A DNA stretch of 49,534 nucleotides from Sedimentisphaerales bacterium (GTDB lineage Bacteria > Planctomycetota > Phycisphaerae > Sedimentisphaerales > Anaerobacaceae): contig JAFGDN010000021.1 in NCBI GenBank assembly GCA_016932095.1, positions 1 through 49,534 of the forward strand, written 5' to 3'. How positions within the stretch are numbered: position 1 is the first letter of the stretch; every line of letters starts with the position of its first letter. This document shows, piece by piece, positions 41,375-49,534 of this stretch. Position numbers and translations under genes: made by a program. The notes beneath the pieces are model-generated. The model saw only the letters and a list, made by a program, of their open reading frames with translations. It was not told where the DNA came from and did not search any database.

Positions 41375-43960
41375 ATGGCCGAGCACCCAGGCACTGGTCT
41401 GAAAGGCCTCGACGAGGTCCTTAACCACCTTCGCAAAGGCGACAACGTCGTCTGGCAGGTCGATTCTATCGACGACTACCGCTGTTTCGTTGCTCCCTTT
41501 GTTACACTCGCGGTCCAGACCGACAAAAAAGTCGTCTATATGCGTTTCGCCAATCACAGGCCCCTTATCGAAAACAATCCCGACGTAAAAACCTACTCCC
41601 TCGACGCCTCCGCCGGTTTCGAAACCTTTTCAACACAGGTCCACGGCATAATCTCTCAAGAAGGCAAAGACGTCTATTACGTCTTTGACTGCCTTTCTGA
41701 CCTCCTCAGCGCCTGGGCCACGGACCTGATGATTGGAAATTTCTTTATGATTACCTGCCCATACCTCTTCGAGCTTGATACCGTTACGTATTTCGCGCTG
41801 CTTCGAAACAATCACTCCTTCAAAACCATCGCCAGAATCCGCGACACGACCCAGCTCCTTTTGGACCTCTACAACCTCGACGGCACATTTTACGTCCACC
41901 CCCTCAAGGTCTGGAAACGCTATTCCCCGACGATGTTCCTGCCCCATCTCCGACAGGCCGACAAATTCTTCCCCCTCACAAGCTCCGTGGACGCCAGCCG
42001 CCTCTTCTCCCGAATTTCCGAGCAGGGTATCGAGTCCGCCGAAAGAGCACTCGACCACTGGGACCTTATGTTTATTCACGCAAAAGAGCTCTCCCAGCTC
42101 CCAAAAACCTCGCAGCAGGAAAATCAAAAAACCGTTGACCATTTGTGCAGGGTGATGATTGGCAGGGAAAAAAGAATCCTCGCCCTCGCCAAAAAATACT
42201 TCACCCTCGATGACCTCCTCAATATCAAGGACCGCCTCATCGGCACCGGCTTCATCGGCGGAAAGGCCGTCGGTATGCTCCTGGCCAACAGGATTGTCTC
42301 CTCCGATGATTCACCTGCTCTCACTGGCCGCCTCGAACCGCACGACTCCTTCTACGTCGGCTCAGACGTCTTTTACTCCTACATCGTCGAAAACGACTGG
42401 TGGAAACCCCTTATGGAGCATAAAACCAGACAGGGTTACTTCAAGGTCGCTTCCGAATTAAGAGAACGCCTCCTCAAAGGCCGATTCCCCGACCAGATTC
42501 GAGAGCAGTTCCAGCAGATGCTCGAATACTTCGGCCAGTCACCTATCATTGTCCGTTCCAGCAGCTTGCTCGAAGACGCCTTCGGAAACGCCTTCGCCGG
42601 AAAATACGTCAGCTTGTTCTGCGCCAACCAGGGCAGCCCCGAGCAGCGCTCCGCCAACTTCGAGGACGCCGTCAGGCAGGTTTACGCCAGCACTATGGGC
42701 GAAGACGCACTCATTTATCGCCTCCAGCGGGGCCTCGACAAGCAGGATGAGCAAATGGCCCTGCTCGTCCAGCGGGTCTCCGGCTCATATCGCAACAGTT
42801 ACTTTTTCCCCGACCTCGCAGGCGTAGCGCTATCCTATAATACCTTCGTCTGGAATCCCAACCTCGACCCCAAAGCCGGTATGCTGCGCCTCGTCGTCGG
42901 CCTCGGCACCCGCGCCGTCGGCCGCGTCGAGGACGATTACCCCCAGACCATAGCCCTCGACGCCCCACTGCTTCGCCCCCTCGATAATATGGAGGACGTC
43001 CGCCGGTTTTCTCAGCATTACGTTGACCTGCTCGATATCCGCGAAAACCGCCTCGACTCGCTCCCCATCCAGGAATTGCTCGGCAAAAACATAAACCTCC
43101 AAATCGACCTCCTTGCCGTCCCTGACCACGAATTGAACGAAAAATCAAAACACCTAAAGCTCGACCGGCAGAAATACTGGATTCTAACCTTTGAGAAACT
43201 GCTCAAGGAAACCGACTTCGTCCCTTCTATGCAGAAAATCCTGAAACGCCTCGAATCCGCCTATCATTACCCCGTTGACGTGGAATTCACAGTAAATTTC
43301 ACAGGCGAAGCCGGGCTGATGCTCAACCTCCTCCAGTGCCGCCCGCTCCAGACAAAGGGCAGACGCCCAGCCGTTACAGTCCCCGAAACTATCGACCAGG
43401 CCAGGGTCCTTTTCTCCTGCACCGGCTACTTTATGGGTGGCTCAATCTCTGTTGACATAAAACGCATCGTCTTCGTTGACCCCATAAAATACGAGGCCCT
43501 GCCTATCCGGCAAAAATACGATGTCGCCCGCGCCATCGGCTCGCTTAATAAACAAATCACTAACCGCGAAGACGCCGGCCTGTTACTCCTCGGCCCCGGC
43601 CGTTGGGGCACTACCACCCCCTCGCTCGGCGTTCCCGTCAGCTTTTCCGAAATCAATAACGTCTCGGTCCTCGGCGAGCTTGCCTGCGAAGGCACGAATC
43701 TCGTCCCCGACCTCTCCTTCGGCACGCATTTCTTCCAGGACCTCGTCGAAACCGACATCTTTTACGTCGCCATTTTCCCGGGCCGCAAGGGCTTCTCCTT
43801 CAACGAACAATGGTTCGCCTCTCAGCCAAATCACCTCGAACGCCTTCTCCCCGAAAAAGCGAAATACGCCGACGTAATAAAGGTAATCGACTTGTCCGAA
43901 ACTCCCGCCCGCATCCTCGGCGACATCCTCTCCCAGAAAGTCCTCTCCTTCCTGACCTGA
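41375..43960 (+). CDS. PEP/pyruvate-binding-domain (PPDK_N) protein with KaiC-like N-terminal region
   Basis: An 861-residue protein. Residues ~1-230 resemble a RecA/KaiC fold (GLDEVLNHLRKGDNVVWQVD where Walker A would be), but the P-loop is lost. Residues ~290-700 are the ATP-grasp domain of pyruvate phosphate dikinase / PEP synthase (SPIIVRSSSLLEDAFGNAFA, LVVGLGTRAVGRVEDDYP). No swivelling phosphohistidine domain or TIM barrel follows; the tail (~700-861) has LLLLGPGRWGTTTPSLGVPV. It may transfer phosphate from ATP to a partner or act as a sensor. Codons end in C much more than in neighbouring genes. Confidence 0.75.
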   Translation: MAEHPGTGLKGLDEVLNHLRKGDNVVWQVDSIDDYRCFVAPFVTLAVQTDKKVVYMRFANHRPLIENNPDVKTYSLDASAGFETFSTQVHGIISQEGKDVYYVFDCLSDLLSAWATDLMIGNFFMITCPYLFELDTVTYFALLRNNHSFKTIARIRDTTQLLLDLYNLDGTFYVHPLKVWKRYSPTMFLPHLRQADKFFPLTSSVDASRLFSRISEQGIESAERALDHWDLMFIHAKELSQLPKTSQQENQKTVDHLCRVMIGREKRILALAKKYFTLDDLLNIKDRLIGTGFIGGKAVGMLLANRIVSSDDSPALTGRLEPHDSFYVGSDVFYSYIVENDWWKPLMEHKTRQGYFKVASELRERLLKGRFPDQIREQFQQMLEYFGQSPIIVRSSSLLEDAFGNAFAGKYVSLFCANQGSPEQRSANFEDAVRQVYASTMGEDALIYRLQRGLDKQDEQMALLVQRVSGSYRNSYFFPDLAGVALSYNTFVWNPNLDPKAGMLRLVVGLGTRAVGRVEDDYPQTIALDAPLLRPLDNMEDVRRFSQHYVDLLDIRENRLDSLPIQELLGKNINLQIDLLAVPDHELNEKSKHLKLDRQKYWILTFEKLLKETDFVPSMQKILKRLESAYHYPVDVEFTVNFTGEAGLMLNLLQCRPLQTKGRRPAVTVPETIDQARVLFSCTGYFMGGSISVDIKRIVFVDPIKYEALPIRQKYDVARAIGSLNKQITNREDAGLLLLGPGRWGTTTPSLGVPVSFSEINNVSVLGELACEGTNLVPDLSFGTHFFQDLVETDIFYVAIFPGRKGFSFNEQWFASQPNHLERLLPEKAKYADVIKVIDLSETPARILGDILSQKVLSFLT

Positions 43961-44069
43961 TACTCTTTTCCCTTCGATATTCGTTATTGGACATTGGACA
44001 TTTATCCGTCGTTGTTCTAAGCACAGCGAAGAATCTTTTCCCCTTTTAACCGCTTTGCGGAGTATATAG

Positions 44070-44091
44070 CCCCCACCCCGCGTGGTGGGGG
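44070..44091. terminator. GC-rich hairpin between convergent genes
   Basis: CCCCCACC (44070-44077) pairs with GGTGGGGG (44084-44091), loop CCGCGT. No T-run follows, so termination is uncertain. Confidence 0.35.
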
Positions 44092-44193
44092 TCGATAAAC
44101 GCTTTATATGTAACGTCCCTTGCGAATCTGCCCAAACCTTTATTTGAACTCCTTTTAACCGCCTTTTCGCCGCAATCTGATTGCAGCATTCCT

Positions 44194-47061
44194 TTATATG
44201 CTGGTTAACCAGTATTTAGCGAATATCGCGAAATCGTAGAAATCAACATAACAGTCGCCATCCAGGTCCCCGATGTAAACACCCGCAAACTCAGAAGCGC
44301 CCATATCTACTATGTCGCTGTCGTTACAATCACCATCTGCGATTCTGAGCCGGCCGTTGAGGTCTGTGGTCACGCCAGAAGGCACCGCGGTGTTGTCGCC
44401 TACGTCGATGCAGGGGGAATCCGGCAAAAGCGTAATGTCGTCGTCCAGCGTGCCGATAACGTTATCAAGGCCGTTAGCGTCCACAAAACACGGGCCGGCG
44501 TTGATGTTACCGATGCCGCCCGCGCCCGTCCAGCCGCCCTGCACATCAGAGTAATTGACGGTTGCCGCGCTACTACCACTGTCGCCTATCTGCGAACCGG
44601 CAGGTGCGTTATTGTCCCAGAAGATACAGTTGTTGATTATCGGATAGGCGTTATTCCAGTCGTTTATAGCGCCGGAGTACGTGCTGGCCAGATTGGCGGT
44701 GAAAGTGCAATTAGTTATTGCCGGACAACTACCGTTGATGTTCGACATACCGCCGCCATAAACCGCAGAGTTTCTAATAAACGAGCAATTAGTCACCGCC
44801 GGATGGCTGTTTACGTCGTACACTCCGCCTCCGTTACTGCCGCTGGAAACACACTTGTTCCAGATGAAACTGCAGTTGACCACATTCGGGCTGCTGTCGT
44901 AATTCTGCATCCCGCCGCCGCCGTTCATCGCTGCGTTTCTGAAGAAGACGCAGTTGGTTATACGCAAATTACTGTTGCCGTTCCGCATTCCTCCGCTGTA
45001 AGCGCCTGCAGAGTTCTCGACGAGCTTGCATTTATTGACTGTGCAATTTGTGTTAAGATTGAGCATTCCCCCGCCCTCATCGTCAGGCCAGCCACCGCTG
45101 CCGTTGGCGTTGCCGGCCGTAATGGTAAAGCCATCGAGGATTGCCGTCGCATCAGTATTGCTGCCGGTAACGACGTGATAGCTGTTTTCCGCTCGCGTCG
45201 GCTCAGTGGATAAATTACAGGGGTCGCTCACATAAGCATCATTGCCGGCGAGGTCGCCGCTGAGAATTGTCTCGTAACTGGCGATATGCCGGTCGGCCCA
45301 GTCGTTACAGCCGCCCGAAGGAAAACCCCCGTAAAGGCCGACGCCGTTTTTGAGCTGAAAAGTATCGCTTCTGATGCCTGAGCCCTCTGGAAGGGTCGTA
45401 TTCGCATCGGGCTTGTAAACACCCTCTGCCACCAAAATCTGAGTCCCGCTCGTGGCAGCGGCCAGGGCATCCTGAAGATAATTGAACGCGTTTATCCAGC
45501 TCGAGCCGTCATTGAGGCCCATGGCAATAGAATCAACATACAATGTATTGTATGCAAAGTTTACGCCCCACACATTGCCCGATACTGATGCGCCATCCAC
45601 AGAAGTACCCGTGTTCACCACTGCGGTGCCGAAAAGAGGTCCAGGACTGACCGTATACGTCGAAGCTGAAGGAACGTGTGCGAGCACATATATCCCTCGA
45701 CTGTCCGTCATCGCCGGATATGTTCCGCCGCCTGTCCTTTGAGCAGTAACTGCCACTCCCGCAACTGGACTGCCCGATGAATCGGTGATTCGCCCGCTGA
45801 TAATCTCGCTGGCCCCGGTTACAAAAACGTTATACAGACATTCGCCCACGTAATCATAGCCAGGCGGCATATCGCCGGGGAAGTTATACCATGCATCTTG
45901 CAGCCCCTCCCAGCCCATATTCAGGTGATGGTAGAGCGTCGTCAAATTGTAACCATAACCATCGCACACAACCGCGTGACCATCTTCCTCCGGCATAATG
46001 CTCAAAATGACGGGGTGATTATAGTCGAGATTCGGATTAATCATATCTGTAAGTCCCGGCCATATAGGCGCTGAGTTCGGGTTCGCAGCGTATATGCAAT
46101 TGCTATAGCGGAAAATGTTTACCAGATTTGCGTCGGCGGTAGTCAGAAAAGCCCTCGACGAACCAGCCCTATAACTCATATTGACCGATACCCCTGCGTC
46201 GTAACAGAGCGCTCCGATGGCTGCCCGGTTGGGGCCAGGCGTGAAGCAGTTCGGGTCATAGTCCATAAGGTTCCAGTCATACGGGCCGCCCACTCCGTCG
46301 CCTCCAAGAGTAATACCAGTTTGCGAATTCCCGTCAACCCAGATTGTGGAAGAATTCATCCCGATGCCGGCTTGAGGATACTCGTGGTATCGCATCAACT
46401 GAGCCATGGCGGTGGCAACGCAGCCGCACGGATAATTGCCCGGGCTGCCGGCAGCAAACGGCGGAGTGTAATAATTGTAGCAGGCAAGGGGAGGAGCGAC
46501 GCAGCAGGTTGTCTGGCCCCACTCGCTCTTGACCAGCGGGGCAACCCAGACATTTGTGATTGTAGCCAGCCCCAGCAGAGCAGGACCGCCGGCCTCACCG
46601 AGCTCTGTCAGCCGGTCCCACTTGTCCTGCGACTGCTGGGCGCTTGTTATCGCGCCGCTTGCTTCAAGCCACTGAGTATCTCGGACAGCCGAGATTCGAC
46701 CATTGAGGTCTTGTGTGACCAGGGCCCCCAGTGGATTATCGAGTGAAGGACTATACAATGTGCCGCGAACAAAGCCGACAATCGGCTCAATCAGGTCGTC
46801 CGCGGGCACAATCACAAATCCGACCGGTTCCAAATAAACGATGTAATAAATTGTCACCCCATTATCATTTCTGAACGTCTCAACCTTCCCGACCTGCCGG
46901 CCAAGCGCCGTATCAAGCGGCTCGGGACTTGTCTTGAGCCAGCCCTCCACCATCTTTTCGGCCTGGTACGCTGTCACGGGCCCTGCCCATAGCGCTCTGG
47001 CCGTGCACCCGAGGATTGCAAGCGCACAGAAAACCTTCGGAAGAATATTTTTGGCTTTCAT
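44194..47061 (-). CDS. Secreted C10 (streptopain-like) cysteine peptidase with beta-helix repeats and dockerin-like tail
   Basis: A 955-residue protein. Sec signal (1-27), then a Spi-like propeptide (~30-130), then a C10 peptidase: catalytic Cys214 in PCGCVATAMAQ and His362 in EEDGHAVVCDGY, as in SpeB. A carboxypeptidase-regulatory-like domain follows (ISGRITDSSGSPVAGVAVTA), then a right-handed beta-helix of repeated NCSFIRNSAVYGGG-type turns (~560-850), and the end YIGDLDGDCYVDFYDFAIFA, a dockerin-like tail. AAGGGTGG precedes the ATG. It is an exported protease whose helix part may bind polysaccharide or cell surfaces. Confidence 0.85.
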   Translation of the reverse strand: MKAKNILPKVFCALAILGCTARALWAGPVTAYQAEKMVEGWLKTSPEPLDTALGRQVGKVETFRNDNGVTIYYIVYLEPVGFVIVPADDLIEPIVGFVRGTLYSPSLDNPLGALVTQDLNGRISAVRDTQWLEASGAITSAQQSQDKWDRLTELGEAGGPALLGLATITNVWVAPLVKSEWGQTTCCVAPPLACYNYYTPPFAAGSPGNYPCGCVATAMAQLMRYHEYPQAGIGMNSSTIWVDGNSQTGITLGGDGVGGPYDWNLMDYDPNCFTPGPNRAAIGALCYDAGVSVNMSYRAGSSRAFLTTADANLVNIFRYSNCIYAANPNSAPIWPGLTDMINPNLDYNHPVILSIMPEEDGHAVVCDGYGYNLTTLYHHLNMGWEGLQDAWYNFPGDMPPGYDYVGECLYNVFVTGASEIISGRITDSSGSPVAGVAVTAQRTGGGTYPAMTDSRGIYVLAHVPSASTYTVSPGPLFGTAVVNTGTSVDGASVSGNVWGVNFAYNTLYVDSIAMGLNDGSSWINAFNYLQDALAAATSGTQILVAEGVYKPDANTTLPEGSGIRSDTFQLKNGVGLYGGFPSGGCNDWADRHIASYETILSGDLAGNDAYVSDPCNLSTEPTRAENSYHVVTGSNTDATAILDGFTITAGNANGSGGWPDDEGGGMLNLNTNCTVNKCKLVENSAGAYSGGMRNGNSNLRITNCVFFRNAAMNGGGGMQNYDSSPNVVNCSFIWNKCVSSGSNGGGVYDVNSHPAVTNCSFIRNSAVYGGGMSNINGSCPAITNCTFTANLASTYSGAINDWNNAYPIINNCIFWDNNAPAGSQIGDSGSSAATVNYSDVQGGWTGAGGIGNINAGPCFVDANGLDNVIGTLDDDITLLPDSPCIDVGDNTAVPSGVTTDLNGRLRIADGDCNDSDIVDMGASEFAGVYIGDLDGDCYVDFYDFAIFAKYWLTSI

Positions 47062-47578
47062 TTTTCCACCCTTTCAAATTTATCCTTATCATTCGTATTT
47101 TGGGCATGCCACGCGCGCACCCTCTGCCTGTTATCTTGAATAAGCTAAATGAGACATGTCAAAACTGCCATTACTTTTCCTCTGGGCTATATCCCATGTG
47201 TAATAACGAGTAACGATATTATACGCCTGACACGCTCAAAGTCAAGCTTAAAGGCAAAAAAATATGTGTGCCAAATATTACGGGGAAATTTTCAATGCCC
47301 ACTATGTGGGAGTTTCTTGGCTTTGCCAGCCGCTATATATTGTGTATAAGTCGTCGACCACACATATTGAGACAATTACGGCAAAAAATAGCCATTCACC
47401 GCCGAGCACGCCCCCTGGCTAATGCTTGCCCACGGCTAACGAATTGCCGGGGCAGGCGAGACCGCAGAGGTTCATTATTTATGATTTCGGATTGTAAAAT
47501 GCGGATTGGTAAGATGCAGGACGCACGACGATACCAACCGTGAACCGTATCAAGAGATTGCCTTTAGGAGCAAATAAA
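47062..47578. other. Gene-free spacer with short repeats
   Basis: No gene seen. TTGACA (minus strand, 47161-47156) may be a -35 for the C10 peptidase gene, but no -10 fits well. 47397-47470 resembles broken CGCAGAG-type repeat separated by a hairpin (CTTGCCCACGGC against GCCGGGGCAGG). Confidence 0.3.
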
Positions 47579-47980
47579 TTAAGGTTGGCCTGGTAATTCC
47601 ATTACGTAAAAAGGTAGAGACCCTCTTATCTGTCCATCAATGGCTAAATCAATCCTGTATTCGCCGTATTTTTCAAATTGCAGCCCATGGATGTTCAAAA
47701 TGAAATTACTAACGACCGAATCAGCGTCGTTTGAAAATCGAACATTTATATTACCATCCAGTTTGGGACCTAATGGCCTGGCATCTTCGTCTATTATTTG
47801 AATCCTTATTTTATGGTCCCCTTCTTCAATCCTTTCAAACCTTATTCTGCATACGATGGCACAAGCCGGATGCTTGGTAGGCATTTTCTTAGCGCCGATA
47901 TGGTCGAAAGCCCCTAAAACGTTTAATTTGCCCATCTGGTCTGTAGCAGCATCACATAATAAAAATGCCTCAATATTCAT
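47579..47980 (-). CDS. DUF6941-like protein
   Basis: A 133-residue protein starting MNIEAFLLCDAATDQMGKLN, the opening of a small conserved family of uncharacterised bacterial proteins, with beta strands such as IVCRIRFERIEEGDHKIRI. No catalytic motif seen. AAGGA precedes the ATG. Confidence 0.65.
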   Translation of the reverse strand: MNIEAFLLCDAATDQMGKLNVLGAFDHIGAKKMPTKHPACAIVCRIRFERIEEGDHKIRIQIIDEDARPLGPKLDGNINVRFSNDADSVVSNFILNIHGLQFEKYGEYRIDLAIDGQIRGSLPFYVMELPGQP

Positions 47981-48244
47981 TTGCGTGTCCTTAACTTTGC
48001 ATTTTGCACTTTAGCTTTTTAATTGCTTTTCGATTCTATCTTCAAACCCGTCCTGTTTACAAAGGAAATCCGTCCGCGGAAGGACCCCGAGGTTCATTAC
48101 GCCGGGTTCTTCCGTTATACTGCCGTTACACAATCCGCCTTGGAGCTTGTGCGAGGGGTCGGCTATCGCCTCTTGTACTTACCCATCAGCTCGCCTTCGG
48201 GGCAAAACCGGGGACAGCAACCGTTTTTCCATCGTTCCATAATT

Positions 48245-49117
48245 TTATTTTGTTTCCCCGCCAATGAGGCCTTTACCGTTTTTCTCACTTAATTGCAGGC
48301 GGGGTTTAACGCCTTTGATTCGTTTCTGGATAATCTTGATATGTTCGGCCGGAGGAATATTTTCCGGCATTGTCCCGCCGATGCGTTTAATCGCGTCCCG
48401 AACTTCTTTGCCGACCTTCTTATGGGTTTGAATGGCCTTCTCCTGCCCTCTAACGTTCTCCTTTTGCAGTTTATCGCGTGCCTGAGTCATTCGGAACTGA
48501 TTGGCCGCCAATTCCGTGGCATTCATTCGGTCCATCAGGTTTTCCCGCCTGTCGATGTTTTTGCGTTTTTTGATATCATCAACGCCCCTGCCGCCATAAA
48601 GGCCCTTGTAGCCGGCATCGTGAAAAACGCCGAACATCTTATTTTGAACCCCTGCGTCACGGGCAGCGCCGGACAACGCCCTGAAATCCTCTGACGCCTG
48701 CTTTCTCATCTCAAGCCGTTCCATATCGGCCGCTAAAATATCGGAGACCTCTTGTCTGCGGGTCTGAACGGCGAAATACTTCTGCGCATTGGCAATCTCC
48801 GCTTTGCGCGGGTCGCCGTTCTGGGCTATTAAGTAACATGCGAACCGTGAGAGATGATAATCATCTACATCTCGTTCACCACCTTTACCTAAAGTTATCA
48901 TTTTGCGCGCGCGCGCAAAATGATGCACCGGCTCATTGCCTGACTTTTCGCAGGACATTATCGCCTTTGTTATGGAGTTCTCGAAACTTCGCCAGTGGTT
49001 ATATCCCAGCATCGGCTGCAAATCCCGGGCGCTCCAGTATTCTGCGCCATACTGGTTGATTTGCTTTAGCTCCTCAAACGACTTCGGATTGTGGGCTAAT
49101 AAGTTATTCTCATTCAT
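48245..49117 (-). CDS. dinD: DNA damage-inducible protein D (DinD) homologue
   Basis: A 290-residue protein. Family marks: YGAEYWSARDLQPMLGYNHW (residues ~24-43), KKGGER-like GKGGERDVDDYHLSRFACYL and IAQNGDPRKAEIANAQ. In E. coli DinD inhibits RecA. The start at 49117 has GAGG seven bases upstream; the open frame to 49378 adds 87 residues made partly of repeat and is not family-like. A 26-base perfect palindrome lies inside the gene. Confidence 0.88.
   Translation of the reverse strand: MNENNLLAHNPKSFEELKQINQYGAEYWSARDLQPMLGYNHWRSFENSITKAIMSCEKSGNEPVHHFARARKMITLGKGGERDVDDYHLSRFACYLIAQNGDPRKAEIANAQKYFAVQTRRQEVSDILAADMERLEMRKQASEDFRALSGAARDAGVQNKMFGVFHDAGYKGLYGGRGVDDIKKRKNIDRRENLMDRMNATELAANQFRMTQARDKLQKENVRGQEKAIQTHKKVGKEVRDAIKRIGGTMPENIPPAEHIKIIQKRIKGVKPRLQLSEKNGKGLIGGETK
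48897..48922. repeat. 26-base perfect palindrome inside dinD
   Basis: ATCATTTTGCGCG followed by its exact reverse complement, with a central alternating GC run of 10 bases. Confidence 0.85.
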
Positions 49118-49212
49118 TATGGTTTCCTCTCGTTTTCCAGCATACCAAACAAACGGCGGATGAATTCTACATCCACTCTTGTCTTGTTTACAACCGAAAT
49201 CCGCCTTTTTTA

Positions 49213-49257
49213 CTGAACGCTGCACGCTGAACGCTGAATGCTGTTCGCTATCCGCTG
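49213..49257. repeat. AACGCTG-type tandem repeat upstream of dinD
   Basis: Five imperfect ~9-base units (TGAACGCTG, CACGCTG, AACGCTG, AATGCTG, TCCGCTG). No gene assigned to 49118-49534; the right edge has a near-perfect hairpin at 49509-49531. Confidence 0.5.
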
Positions 49258-49534
49258 TTTTTAGCGTTTCCAGAATGCTTTTTTGCCGTAACTCTATGCC
49301 GGACAACGACTTAAATTCTGGAATAAAACGGTTGTTTAAAACATTTGTATAAAACAACTGTTCGCCATCTTCGCGCAAGTATCCAAAACCAAAAATCGGA
49401 ATTTTGAAAAAATTTTTTACTCCTTTATCCGCAAGGACTTACGTCATTTTTCGCACTTCCCAAAATCGGATTTTTCGACAAAAGCGCGCAAGTTCGCGCC
49501 TATAGGATGGAGAGACCTCGTTGGTCCCTCCGGC

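Noticed and set aside
41630-42142. 170-codon minus-strand frame inside the PEP/pyruvate-binding gene
   Set aside because: It is a shadow caused by C-ending codons in the real gene.
49118-49378. N-terminal extension of DinD
   Set aside because: It contains AACGCTG-type repeat, has no family similarity, and a good ribosome site precedes the ATG at 49117.

Overview
The window looks like chromosomal DNA of an anaerobic planctomycete, most likely from the Phycisphaerae/Sedimentisphaerales side of the phylum. The evidence is a type II pseudopilin with an H-X9-DG motif, two secreted proteins ending in the short dockerin-like tail typical of that group, a small histone H1-like (Hc1) protein, an MJ0042-type zinc-ribbon membrane protein and a large group 4 hydrogenase operon. 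The taxonomic call is inference from gene content only.

Layout. 1-2.9 kb: the end of an unidentified gene, then minus-strand mcsB/mcsA (protein-arginine kinase and its activator), a QueD-like protein and coaD. 3.1-6.2 kb: a pseudopilin with a good promoter and terminator, then dnaA preceded by a plausible replication origin. 6.7-8.5 kb: a secreted caspase/gingipain-like peptidase. 8.9-12.8 kb: tRNA-Ser(TGA), a string of three-base-loop hairpins, and an island of three two-component genes bounded by two copies of a repeat derived from the 3' end of that tRNA; a decayed GGDEF-like fragment ends at the right-hand copy.

12.9-26.3 kb is the centrepiece: a tightly packed minus-strand operon starting with rex. 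It runs rex, an AsrA/HydB-like iron-sulfur protein, an AsrB/HydG-like flavoprotein, a HycB-like ferredoxin protein, hydrogenase membrane, small and large subunits, two antiporter-type subunits interleaved with MrpA-Cterm/B/C/E/F/G subunits, a NuoI-like ferredoxin subunit and a HycI-type maturation protease. Two Rex-like operators lie just downstream of a sigma-70-like promoter. The set predicts an ion-pumping [NiFe] hydrogenase coupled to a soluble NAD(P)H/ferredoxin-type redox module and tuned by the NADH/NAD ratio, as expected of a fermenter.

26.3-34.4 kb: a histidine kinase/response regulator pair, a complete sugar-type ABC importer, a zinc-ribbon membrane protein and a secreted protein. 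34.4-41.2 kb is a looser accessory stretch: Nudix protein, FabZ-like dehydratase, Hc1-like protein, flavodoxin, DUF3800 protein with a structured RNA candidate just after it, LolA-like lipoprotein, DUF3795, a small membrane protein, HAD phosphatase, a four-helix-bundle protein and a LysR regulator, with several families of short degenerate repeats between the genes. 41.3-44 kb: a large PEP/pyruvate-binding-domain protein fused to a KaiC-like region. 44.2-47.1 kb: a C10 (streptopain) peptidase with beta-helix repeats and a dockerin-like tail. 47.5-49.5 kb: a DUF6941 protein and a DinD homologue.

No CRISPR array, rRNA, transposase or integrase was recognised. All functional calls come from reading motifs, not from a database search.
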